Positions 1 to 5,530 of a stretch of DNA of 5,530 nucleotides are shown here, piece after piece. Under the pieces are notes generated by a model. That model saw only the letters and a list, made by a program, of their open reading frames with translations. It was not told where the DNA came from and ran no database searches. A program made the translations under genes and the position numbers. The stretch is from NCBI GenBank assembly GCA_947462695.1, contig CANHQC010000152.1:1-5530 (forward strand), given 5' to 3'. The stretch comes from Flavobacteriales bacterium. Its GTDB lineage: Bacteria > Bacteroidota > Bacteroidia > Flavobacteriales_D > Crocinitomicaceae. Within the stretch, counting starts at the first letter, position 1; the number at the start of each line of letters is the position of its first letter.

Positions 1-219
1 AATTTCATGGAAGCAATTGACTGTTTAACCATTATGGAAAACCTTGAAGGTCCATTTGAGGAGCGCCACATCTTGGAATCCCAACTTCATTTGCGCGACT
101 ATCTAGAGGACAAAGGTCCAAAAGATGACAAACACGCACAAATTATGAGTGAAATTGCACTACTATTGAAGGATTTCGATCAATTGGATGACGATGATAT
201 TGATTTTTACAACGCGTAA
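1..219 (+). CDS. C-terminal part of an unrecognised acidic protein (5' end outside the window)
   Basis: The reading frame is open from the first base of the window to a TAA at 217-219, giving 72 codons. An in-frame ATG lies at position 7, but with no stop before it the frame probably continues upstream, so I treat this as the 3' end of a longer gene. A 70-residue protein starting at that ATG cannot be excluded. The visible part looks mostly helical and strongly charged, with no hydrophobic segment, and ends in an acidic tail containing four consecutive aspartates (DDDDIDFYNA). I recognise no domain or catalytic motif and assign no function. It converges on sufD, with one base between the two stop codons, so it is not part of the suf operon. 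That the frame is coding is supported by its length, the plausible protein composition and the tight fit against sufD. Confidence 0.6.
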   Translation, partial: NFMEAIDCLTIMENLEGPFEERHILESQLHLRDYLEDKGPKDDKHAQIMSEIALLLKDFDQLDDDDIDFYNA

Positions 220-229
220 TTTACCGTTG
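210..229. terminator. Possible hairpin spanning two convergent stop codons
   Basis: CAACG (210-214) pairs with CGTTG (225-229), and GTA (216-218) pairs with TAC (222-224). This gives an 8-bp stem with one bulged C at 215 and a 3-base loop. The structure contains both the TAA of the + strand gene and the TAA of sufD on the - strand. There is no other space between the two genes, so a shared bidirectional terminator would have to sit here. Neither strand has a U-tract directly after the stem, so it does not meet the classical intrinsic-terminator pattern. The role is inferred from position only. Confidence 0.25.
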
Positions 230-1492
230 CCATCCAAAGCGATTGCTCAACACGTCATCGATGAATGTACCTACGGCGTCATTCTCGATCTTATCCAACA
301 CATCTGATATAAATGCGGAGACAAGAAGTTGTCGGGCCGATGCTTCAGATAATCCACGTGCACGGAGGTAAAACACGGCTTCTTCATCCAATTGACCGGT
401 TGTAGAACCGTGCGAACATTTCACATCGTCAGCATAAATTTCCAGTTCCGGTTTTGAATTGATCGTCGCCGAATCACTCAATAAAACATTCCCATTTGAT
501 TGAAATGCGTTGATTTTTTGCGCATCTTCTCTTACGAATACTTTTCCATTGAATACACCTGTAGATTGGTCATCCATCACACCTTTGTACAATTCATTCG
601 AATTACAATGTGGTTGTTTGTGATCGACAACAGTATGGTTATCAACGTGTTGATTTCCTTTTAGCAGGTATGCGCCGTTCAGGTTAGTCGTACAATTTGT
701 TCCATCGACTTCAATAGTTAAATTGTTTCTCACCAACGAACCGTTTAAGGTGATTGTATTAATCGTGAATGTAGAGCCGTTCTCTTGCGTTACCAATTCG
801 TTTGACACGATTAGATTTCCTTCCTCTTCGACTTGCAGCTTGTCAATTGTTAATGTGGCATTCTCAGCGACATGAACATTCAGAGAACTATTTGTAAAAG
901 AGTTTGAATTCGCAGACGAAAGAGACCCGATAATGAATGAGGCTTTTGATCCTTTGTGTGCAGATATAAAATGGCTCACGTTGGATACTTGAGAATCGGT
1001 TGTGTTTAAGTGAAGGAGTTGTATGGGATGATCTATTGAAACGTTTTCATCAACCGTGATAAATAATCCATCAGTCAAATAGGCTATGTTCAACGCTTGA
1101 AACACATCAATACCTTGTATTTTCTTTTCAAATAGCTGCTGCAATTCCGCTTCATTGCACGATGATAGCGTTTTGATGTGAACACCTTGCGGTAACTTGT
1201 CTTGTGCAGTTGTCCAAATAGGTTGACCATTGACTACATGAATTGTGTATGCTTCTTGGTCAATAATTGGGAAACTCGTATCATCAGAAGGTGTAATTCC
1301 TTGCTGGGCTGAAATTGCGGCAATCTTCCCCACTCGTGTGTATTTCCAAGCTTCTTGACGAGTAGTTGGAAAATCCGTTTGATCTAAAACAGCATTCACC
1401 TCTTGCACAATAGCGCTAGGTAAATTGATAGCGGTTGGTGTCAAATGAGACCGGAATACATCCAGTTTTGTGGTGTTAATGATTGTTTCCAT
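221..1492 (-). CDS. sufD: SufD, Fe-S cluster assembly scaffold subunit
   Basis: SufD pairs with SufB and two SufC subunits to form the cytosolic SufBC2D scaffold that assembles Fe-S clusters, and is linked to iron entry and cluster formation at the SufB-SufD interface. The 423 residues match the family's usual size of about 420-440. An N-terminal helical part contains the SufD-type motif RQEAWKYT (residues 45-52). A long repetitive beta-strand core follows at about residues 130-345, as expected for the SufB/SufD beta-helix. Near the C-terminus, DDVKCSHG places Cys359 and His361 where E. coli SufD has Cys358 and His360, the residues implicated in cluster formation. The C-terminal helical segment after about residue 370 is the SufC-binding part in the family. 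The ATG start lies 10 bp after the sufC stop, so the two are almost certainly co-transcribed. No Shine-Dalgarno is visible in that gap, which is normal in Bacteroidota. It is the last gene of the operon here and meets a convergent gene one base past its stop. Confidence 0.96.
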   Translation of the reverse strand: METIINTTKLDVFRSHLTPTAINLPSAIVQEVNAVLDQTDFPTTRQEAWKYTRVGKIAAISAQQGITPSDDTSFPIIDQEAYTIHVVNGQPIWTTAQDKLPQGVHIKTLSSCNEAELQQLFEKKIQGIDVFQALNIAYLTDGLFITVDENVSIDHPIQLLHLNTTDSQVSNVSHFISAHKGSKASFIIGSLSSANSNSFTNSSLNVHVAENATLTIDKLQVEEEGNLIVSNELVTQENGSTFTINTITLNGSLVRNNLTIEVDGTNCTTNLNGAYLLKGNQHVDNHTVVDHKQPHCNSNELYKGVMDDQSTGVFNGKVFVREDAQKINAFQSNGNVLLSDSATINSKPELEIYADDVKCSHGSTTGQLDEEAVFYLRARGLSEASARQLLVSAFISDVLDKIENDAVGTFIDDVLSNRFGWQR

Positions 1493-1502
1493 AAAAAGTT
1501 AC

Positions 1503-2264
1503 TTAGGCATTAACAGAATCCACTTCTTCTTTGATCCAATCGTATCCTTTTTCTTCTAGTTCCAGCGCAAGTTCTTTCGGACCAGATTTAACGATTCGTC
1601 CGTTGTACAAAACATGCACGAAATCGGGAATAATATAGTCTAACAACCGTTGGTAGTGCGTAATGACGATACATGCATTTTCTGGTGATTTCAATTTATT
1701 CACGCCATTAGCCACAATGCGCAAAGCATCAATATCAAGACCAGAATCGGTTTCATCAAGAATAGCCAGTTTTGGTTCGAGCATGGCCATTTGAAAAATC
1801 TCGTTGCGTTTTTTCTCACCGCCGGAGAATCCTTCATTTACCGCTCGAGATGCAAGTTTGGAATCCAATTCAACCAGCGCAGATTTTTCACGTACTTTTT
1901 GCATGAAATCTTTTGCAGAAATTGGTTCGAGGCCTTTATATTCCCTGATTTCATTCACGGCTGTTTTCAAAAAGTTGACGTTCGAGACACCAGGAATTTC
2001 AACAGGGTATTGAAAAGCTAAAAATAACCCTTCTCTCGCACGGTCTTCGGTTGACATTTCAAGTAAGTCATTTCCATCAAAATCAACTGATCCTGCTGTT
2101 ATTTCGTATTCTTCACGCCCGGCAAGAACAGAGGCAAGCGTACTTTTACCTGCGCCATTTGGCCCCATAATCGCGTGTACTTCACCTGCATTAACAGTGA
2201 GATTCAATCCTTTAAGAATTTCTTTTCCTTCGATTGATGCGTGTAAATTTTCTATTTTAATCAT
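1503..2264 (-). CDS. sufC: SufC, ABC-type ATPase of the SUF complex
   Basis: SufC is the cytosolic ATPase of SufBC2D. It resembles ABC transporter ATPases but drives conformational change in the scaffold rather than transport. With the ATG at 2262-2264 the protein is 253 residues, close to the usual 245-255. Visible motifs are Walker A GPNGAGKST (34-42), a Q-loop Gln at 85 within the SufC-typical FQYPVEIPG, signature FSGGEKKR (146-153), Walker B LAILDETDSGLD (166-177, catalytic Glu171), and switch His203 in ITHYQRLL. An in-frame GTG at 2304-2306 would add 14 residues, but that codon lies inside the heptamer repeat block and the extra residues do not resemble a SufC N-terminus, whereas MIKIENLHASI does. 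An AAGGA on the - strand (2267-2271) sits only 2 nt before the ATG, too close to be a good Shine-Dalgarno. The gene lies between sufB (80 bp upstream) and sufD (10 bp downstream). Confidence 0.96.
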   Translation of the reverse strand: MIKIENLHASIEGKEILKGLNLTVNAGEVHAIMGPNGAGKSTLASVLAGREEYEITAGSVDFDGNDLLEMSTEDRAREGLFLAFQYPVEIPGVSNVNFLKTAVNEIREYKGLEPISAKDFMQKVREKSALVELDSKLASRAVNEGFSGGEKKRNEIFQMAMLEPKLAILDETDSGLDIDALRIVANGVNKLKSPENACIVITHYQRLLDYIIPDFVHVLYNGRIVKSGPKELALELEEKGYDWIKEEVDSVNA

Positions 2265-2291
2265 ATTCCTTAATCTTGTTTGTACTTGAAT

Positions 2292-2340
2292 TCCCTCATC
2301 TCTCACCTCTCACTTCTCACTTCTCATTTCTCACCTCTCA
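2292..2340 (-). repeat. Seven tandem imperfect heptamers (TGAGARR) between sufB and sufC
   Basis: The 49 bases divide exactly into seven 7-base units. Read in the suf transcript they are TGAGAGG, TGAGAAA, TGAGAAG, TGAGAAG, TGAGAGG, TGAGAGA and TGAGGGA. The first four bases, TGAG, are invariant; variation is confined to the last three, which are always purines. The block begins 4 nt after the sufB stop and ends 27 nt before the sufC ATG. Because 7 is not a multiple of 3, the UGA in each unit puts stop codons in all three frames, and the unit junctions repeatedly give RTGA start-stop overlaps. It does not code for part of either protein. A function, such as translational coupling, mRNA stability or a protein-binding site, is unknown. 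It may simply be a copy of a genome-wide short tandem repeat. Confidence 0.9.
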
Positions 2341-2344
2341 TTAA

Positions 2345-3790
2345 CTATCCCACCGATCCTTCTAAACTTATTGCTAACAATTTCTGTGCTTCTACAGCGA
2401 ACTCCATTGGCAATTGATTCAATACTTCTTTACAATAACCATTTACGATCAAGCTAATCGCTTTTTCTTCGCTAATTCCGCGTTGCAGGCAATAAAATAT
2501 TTGGTCTTCTCCAATTTTGGAAGTTGTCGCTTCGTGTTCAATTTTGGCACTGCTGTTTTTACATTCGATGTATGGGAAGGTATGGGCACCACACTCGTCC
2601 GTCATTAACAGGGAATCGCATTGCGAAAAGTTACGTGCGTTTGAGGCGTTCTTGTGAATTTGAACCAATCCGCGGTAAGAATTCTGAGATTTTCCAGCTG
2701 AAATTCCTTTTGATATAATCGTCGATTTGGTGTTTTTTCCGAGGTGAACCATTTTTGTACCTGTATCGGCTTGTTGGTAATTATTCGTAACGGCAACAGA
2801 ATAAAATTCACCGATTGAGTAGTCACCTTTCAAAATACATGATGGGTATTTCCACGTTACGGCTGAACCAGTTTCAACTTGCGTCCAAGAGATTTTTGCT
2901 TGTTTTTCACAAACCCCACGTTTTGTTACAAAGTTGAACACCCCACCTTTACCATCTTTATCCCCCGGATACCAATTTTGGACAGTAGAGTACTTAATTT
3001 CAGCGTGATCAAGCGCGATGAGTTCGACGACTGCAGCATGCAATTGATTTTCATCTCGCTGTGGTGCCGTGCATCCTTCTAGGTAAGAAACGTAAGAACC
3101 CTCATCTGCCACAACAAGTGTACGTTCAAATTGCCCTGTACCGCCTTCGTTTATTCGGAAATAAGTAGACAATTCCATTGGGCATCTTACACCTTTGGGA
3201 ATGTAGCAAAAAGAACCATCAGTGAAGACTGCTGAATTCAACGCTGCATAAAAGTTGTCGGTCATAGGAACGACTGACCCCATGTATTTTTTTACCAGAT
3301 CCGGATATTCTTGCACCGCATCTGAGAATGAACAAAAGACAATTCCGAGCTCCTTTAATTTAGCTTTGAAGGAGGTAGCTACTGAAACAGAATCCATGAC
3401 GAAATCCACAGCGACTCCAGTAAGTCGTTGCTGCTCTTCCATCGAAATCCCCAGTTTTTTCATGGTTTCCTTCAACTCAGGATCTACGTCATCCCAAGAT
3501 TCGTATTTCTTGGTTTGTTTTGGAGCTGAGTAATAGGTAATATCTTGAAAATCTGGTTTTTCGTAATGCACATGTGCCCATTCAGGCTCCGTCATTTCTT
3601 TCCAGGTTTCAAACGCTTTTAAACGGAATTCTAACAACCATTCTGGTTCGTTTTTCTTTTCCGATATGAAACGAATGATCCCCTCGTTTAGGCCTTTTGG
3701 AGCTTTATCTGATTCAATATTGGTAACAAAACCAAATTTGTATTCTTGATTTTCTAAGTCCTTTGCAAGTTCATTTTCCGTATATCCCAT
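2345..3790 (-). CDS. sufB: SufB, main Fe-S cluster assembly scaffold subunit
   Basis: SufB is the core scaffold subunit of cytosolic SufBC2D. In E. coli it accepts persulfide sulfur from SufE and carries the nascent cluster. The 481 residues match the family length of about 470-495. The N-terminal helical region includes [16 protein letters not shown] (48-63). Then come the conserved stretches [12 protein letters not shown] (193-204) and [22 protein letters not shown] (235-256), and the beta-helix core. The C-terminal block runs [17 protein letters not shown] and EHEATTS. By constant offset from E. coli SufB, Cys240 corresponds to Cys254 (the sulfur-acceptor site), Cys391 to Cys405, and Glu418-His419-Glu420 to the Glu432-His433-Glu434 group, so the known functional residues appear intact. 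The ATG start (3788-3790) gives the usual N-terminus and lies 19 bp after the stop of the A-type carrier gene; the gap is purine-rich (AAGAAG). The stop is TAG, followed after 4 nt by the heptamer repeat block. Confidence 0.97.
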   Translation of the reverse strand: MGYTENELAKDLENQEYKFGFVTNIESDKAPKGLNEGIIRFISEKKNEPEWLLEFRLKAFETWKEMTEPEWAHVHYEKPDFQDITYYSAPKQTKKYESWDDVDPELKETMKKLGISMEEQQRLTGVAVDFVMDSVSVATSFKAKLKELGIVFCSFSDAVQEYPDLVKKYMGSVVPMTDNFYAALNSAVFTDGSFCYIPKGVRCPMELSTYFRINEGGTGQFERTLVVADEGSYVSYLEGCTAPQRDENQLHAAVVELIALDHAEIKYSTVQNWYPGDKDGKGGVFNFVTKRGVCEKQAKISWTQVETGSAVTWKYPSCILKGDYSIGEFYSVAVTNNYQQADTGTKMVHLGKNTKSTIISKGISAGKSQNSYRGLVQIHKNASNARNFSQCDSLLMTDECGAHTFPYIECKNSSAKIEHEATTSKIGEDQIFYCLQRGISEEKAISLIVNGYCKEVLNQLPMEFAVEAQKLLAISLEGSVG

Positions 3791-3809
3791 CGCTTCTTAC
3801 TGAATTAAA

Positions 3810-4133
3810 CTACAATGAAAAGGATTCACCGCAGCCACAAGTTCTTCCCGCATTCGGATTATTAAAGACAAATCCTTTACCATTTAAACCACCCGAAAAA
3901 TCAAGTGTCGTACCAATAAGATAGAGGAAACTTTTTTTGTCAACGACTACTTTCACGCCATTGTCCTCGAACGCTTTATCGCCTTCACGATCCTCATTAT
4001 CGAAAGTGAGTTGATACATCAATCCTGAGCATCCTCCTCCTTCAACTCCGACGCGAATGAAATACCCATCCTTACCGTCATCCTCCATTAATCGTTGTGC
4101 CTGTTTGCGGGCTGCATCTGTAACTGTTATCAT
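3810..4133 (-). CDS. sufA: SufA/IscA-family A-type Fe-S carrier (HesB-like)
   Basis: A-type carriers receive Fe-S clusters from a scaffold such as SufBC2D and deliver them to target apoproteins. This 107-residue protein has the full family length and layout. The three cluster-binding cysteines are Cys35 in GGGCSG and Cys99/Cys101 in the C-terminal TCGCGESF. The middle segment FEDNGVKVVVDKKSFLYLIGTTLDF (55-79) is typical of the HesB/IscA fold. The ATG at 4131-4133 gives the expected N-terminus, in which MITVTDAA aligns with the start of IscA-type proteins. No Shine-Dalgarno precedes it. It is the first gene of the operon, with sufB starting 19 bp beyond its stop. The symbol is chosen from this operon context: IscA, SufA and ErpA cannot be separated reliably on sequence alone, and databases may call it iscA or HesB family. 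Confidence 0.93.
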   Translation of the reverse strand: MITVTDAARKQAQRLMEDDGKDGYFIRVGVEGGGCSGLMYQLTFDNEDREGDKAFEDNGVKVVVDKKSFLYLIGTTLDFSGGLNGKGFVFNNPNAGRTCGCGESFSL

Positions 4134-4149
4134 GGTGAACTACTGCTTT

Positions 4150-4180
4150 ATTTAGATTAAATATAAATAGTCAACTAAAT
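4150..4180. promoter_or_regulatory. Inverted repeat ATTTAG-N19-CTAAAT flanking the suf -7 element
   Basis: ATTTAG at 4150-4155 is the exact reverse complement of CTAAAT at 4175-4180, and the TATATTTA -7 candidate lies between the arms. This could be an operator that brackets the promoter core, but the arms are short, AT-rich and widely spaced, so chance is a likely explanation. Confidence 0.15.
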
Positions 4181-4188
4181 CACTGCAA
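4158..4188 (-). promoter_or_regulatory. Candidate suf operon promoter, Bacteroidota type
   Basis: On the - strand, TTG (4186-4188, end of a TTTTTG run) is followed after exactly 20 nt by TATATTTA (4158-4165). This fits the flavobacterial pattern of TTG, a 17-23 nt spacer, then TAnnTTTG, with only the last base differing. Transcription would start near 4150, leaving a short leader of about 17-20 nt before the sufA ATG. It is the best match I found by eye upstream of the operon, but AT-rich DNA gives such matches easily. Confidence 0.4.
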
Positions 4189-4189
4189 A

Positions 4190-4209
4190 AATACCACATT
4201 CAGGGTATT
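4190..4209. promoter_or_regulatory. Inverted repeat AATACC-N8-GGTATT, possible operator
   Basis: AATACC (4190-4195) and GGTATT (4204-4209) form a perfect 6-bp dyad with an 8-base spacer. It sits one base upstream of the TTG element of the candidate suf promoter. This spacing and position suit a dimeric regulator, and suf operons are often controlled by iron- or Fe-S-sensing regulators. A 6-bp dyad somewhere in about 200 bp of AT-rich DNA is expected by chance, so only its position is suggestive. I do not recognise it as a known regulator site. Confidence 0.25.
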
Positions 4210-4341
4210 GATGCAACGAAAACTAAAAAATAAATTCAAGCGAATCTGAAACAATATGAATACAAAAAAGTTCGTGTGACGAGAAGTGGTGAGTGATTCA
4301 TTTCAGAAGGTTGTGTATTTTTACGTCTCAAATTTCCAACT

Positions 4342-5286
4342 GTGCGTATTTTCAACTCATTTGATGAGGTCGACAAGATTAGTTTTCCTGTTTTAACGAT
4401 TGGTACGTTTGACGGTGTACACATTGGTCATCAGAAAATTATTCAACAGTTAAAGAAAGAAGCGTTACAACTTGGTGGAGAATCCGTGTTATTTACATTC
4501 TATCCACATCCACGCATGGTTCTTTTTCCAGATGCTCACGGTTTGCAGTTGCTTACTACTCAAGAGGAGAAATTGAAATTTCTTGAAGTTTGTGGTATTG
4601 ATAACGTGATTGTTCAACCGTTTACTTTCGATTTTTCCCGTCTAACAGCCTTGGAATTTGTGCGTGATTACTTGGTGAATAAGCTGCATGTGAAGAAACT
4701 AATCATCGGATATGACCATCAATTTGGTAAGAACAGAGAAGGTTCGATTGACTTTTTGAGAACACTTGCTGACGTATACGAATTTGAGGTAATTGAAATT
4801 CCAGCTCAGGATATAGACGACGTAAATGTAAGTTCAACTAAAATACGGAATGCTCTTAAAAGCGGTGATGTAAATACGGCATGTAACTACCTAGGTCGGC
4901 CTTATTCATTGACTGGCACTGTCGTTCATGGCAAAGAACTTGGAAGAACAATTGGTTTTCCAACGGCAAATATTCATGTGTCGGATGACACGAAATTGAT
5001 CCCCGCGAATGGCGTTTATGCAGTAAAAGTAAGTGTAGGAACAGCTTCTTACTATGGCATGTTGAATATTGGAAATCGCCCCACTGTAAATTCGACTGTT
5101 GACCGTTCAATTGAAGTCCATATATTTGATTTCGATAGCCTGATTTATGATGCAAAAATTACCATCGAGTTCATACGGTTCATTCGCCAAGAAAAGGAAT
5201 TCTCTTCAGTTGAAGCTTTGCGTTCTCAACTTCAAGAAGATGAGCTATCTATTCGCGCTATTTTCGCTACTTCTTTCAAGTTCTAG
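4342..5286 (+). CDS. ribF: RibF, bifunctional riboflavin kinase / FAD synthetase
   Basis: RibF phosphorylates riboflavin to FMN and adenylylates FMN to FAD, the last two steps of flavin cofactor synthesis, in the cytosol. The 314 residues match the bacterial two-domain enzyme (about 305-320). The N-terminal adenylyltransferase domain shows the nucleotide-binding motif GTFDGVHIGHQ (21-31), FYPHP (53-57), GYDHQFGK (123-130) and SSTKIR (164-169, the ISSTxxR element). The C-terminal riboflavin kinase domain shows GRTIGFPTAN (201-210, with the PTAN motif), PANGVYAV (221-228), GMLNIGNRPTV (239-249) and EVHIFDF (258-264), where Glu258 is the expected catalytic glutamate. The start is GTG: the frame has a stop at 4294-4296 and no ATG, GTG or TTG between it and the GTG, and the resulting N-terminus VRIFNSFDEV fits the family. 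It runs divergently from the suf operon. Its last 47 nt overlap the start of the LRR gene, so the two are probably co-transcribed. Confidence 0.95.
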   Translation: MRIFNSFDEVDKISFPVLTIGTFDGVHIGHQKIIQQLKKEALQLGGESVLFTFYPHPRMVLFPDAHGLQLLTTQEEKLKFLEVCGIDNVIVQPFTFDFSRLTALEFVRDYLVNKLHVKKLIIGYDHQFGKNREGSIDFLRTLADVYEFEVIEIPAQDIDDVNVSSTKIRNALKSGDVNTACNYLGRPYSLTGTVVHGKELGRTIGFPTANIHVSDDTKLIPANGVYAVKVSVGTASYYGMLNIGNRPTVNSTVDRSIEVHIFDFDSLIYDAKITIEFIRFIRQEKEFSSVEALRSQLQEDELSIRAIFATSFKF

Positions 5287-5530
5287 TTTTGCTCAGGAAT
5301 TCAAAACCTATCGATGGGAAGAGGTCGGTAGTGCTTCGCCAGATACGATTTTTTCGATTTCCTTTTCAAAACAAAAACGTTCTTCCTTACCAGATAGCTT
5401 GCGTCATTTCACGTCACTTCGCAAACTCGATTTGGGAAGAAATAAATTGGAAGAACTTCCAGAATTCATTGGAGAGTTAACGAACATAGAGGAATTAGAT
5501 CTATCCAAAAACAACCTAACCATTTTTCCG
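5240..5530 (+). CDS. Secreted leucine-rich-repeat protein, N-terminal part (3' end outside the window)
   Basis: The frame starts at ATG 5240 and is open to the window end, giving 97 residues. Residues 1-19 (MSYLFALF...SSFAQ) look like a Sec signal peptide: a hydrophobic core, a small-residue stretch, then a likely cleavage after Ala18 or Gln19. After a linker come LRR units: a degenerate one near DTIFSISFSK (35-44), then two 23-residue units starting at Leu50 (LPDSLRHFTSLRKLDLGRNKLEE) and Leu73, the second continuing to the edge, with the LxxLDLxxNxL core. LRR proteins bind other proteins, and this one is predicted to be exported; its partner is unknown. The n-region after ATG 5240 has no Lys or Arg, which is unusual. 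An in-frame TTG at 5210 would add ten residues (LKLCVLNFKK) and supply a basic n-region, so the start is uncertain. With the ATG it overlaps ribF by 47 nt in another frame. A 63-codon frame at 5289-5480 is only its shadow. Confidence 0.82.
   Translation, partial: MSYLFALFSLLLSSSSFAQEFKTYRWEEVGSASPDTIFSISFSKQKRSSLPDSLRHFTSLRKLDLGRNKLEELPEFIGELTNIEELDLSKNNLTIFP

Larger units (their letters stand above)
4134..4341. other. Divergent intergenic region between suf operon and ribF
   Basis: These 208 bp separate two divergently transcribed units and should hold both promoters. On the suf side there are a candidate promoter and two inverted repeats (separate entries). On the ribF side, TATTTTTA at 4316-4323 matches seven of eight positions of the Bacteroidota TAnnTTTG element and lies 18 nt before the ribF GTG. 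However, I see no convincing TTG about 20 nt upstream of it, so it is only a weak promoter candidate. Stretches rich in A occur around 4218-4235 and 4258-4268. I see no RNA gene and no FMN riboswitch. A 62-codon reading frame on the - strand entering ribF has no support as a gene. Confidence 0.5.

Noticed and set aside
221..1492. Possible pseudogene or divergent SufD paralogue
   Set aside because: The frame is full length, the N-terminal RQEAWKYT motif and Cys359/His361 are present, and the gene sits in the normal operon position.
1791..2021. Two open frames on the + strand within sufC
   Set aside because: They lie antisense to the conserved ATPase motifs of SufC and show no domain of their own; they are shadows of a strongly supported gene.
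2292..2340. CRISPR array or phase-variation switch
   Set aside because: The units are 7 bp with no spacers, so it is not CRISPR. The sufC ATG lies outside the array, so copy-number change would not shift the reading frame.
2414..3533. Several short frames on both strands inside sufB
   Set aside because: All overlap continuous, well-conserved SufB coding sequence in other frames, and none has a recognisable protein family or start signal.
4134..4341. FMN riboswitch upstream of ribF
   Set aside because: I could not find the conserved stems or the AGGGYGA-like elements expected of an RFN element, and the region is short and AT-rich.
4236..4424. 62-codon frame on the - strand entering ribF
   Set aside because: It overlaps the start of ribF, is not followed by a related gene, and has no recognisable features.
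4856..5155. 99-codon frame on the - strand inside ribF
   Set aside because: It lies opposite the conserved riboflavin kinase motifs, and its composition (many His, Gln and Leu) is typical of an antisense shadow.
5289..5480. 63-codon + strand frame after ribF
   Set aside because: It is out of frame with the signal peptide and LRR reading from 5240, which explains the same bases far better.

Overview
The window reads as ordinary chromosomal DNA of a Bacteroidota bacterium, probably Flavobacteriales and perhaps a Fluviicola/Crocinitomicaceae-like lineage. That placement is an inference. It rests on the moderately AT-rich composition, the general lack of Shine-Dalgarno sequences before the genes, a TTG/TAnnTTTG-like promoter candidate, the style of the Suf proteins, and a secreted leucine-rich-repeat (LRR) protein of a kind common in this phylum. 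No mobile element, CRISPR array, tRNA or rRNA was seen.

Layout, left to right: (1) the C-terminal end of an unrecognised acidic protein on the + strand (1-219). (2) A four-gene SUF iron-sulfur cluster assembly operon on the - strand, transcribed right to left as sufA-like A-type carrier (4133-3810), sufB (3790-2345), sufC (2264-1503) and sufD (1492-221). (3) A 208-bp divergent intergenic region (4134-4341) with a candidate suf promoter and small dyads. (4) ribF on the + strand (4342-5286), encoding the bifunctional riboflavin kinase/FAD synthetase. (5) The first 97 codons of a secreted LRR protein (5240-5530), which starts inside the end of ribF and runs off the window.

SufB, SufC and SufD form the SufBC2D scaffold on which Fe-S clusters are built, and the A-type protein probably passes clusters to apoproteins. 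All family key residues that I could check are present, so the operon looks functional. It stops after sufD against a convergent gene, so the sulfur donors (SufS, SufE or SufU) must lie elsewhere. RibF makes FMN and FAD. Its divergent placement is suggestive because the E. coli SufBC2D complex is reported to bind reduced FAD, but this may be coincidence.

I found no new biological system. The most distinctive non-coding element is a block of seven imperfect heptamers filling most of the sufB-sufC gap. Also worth a look are the hairpin spanning two convergent stop codons one base apart, and the 47-nt overlap of ribF with the LRR gene.
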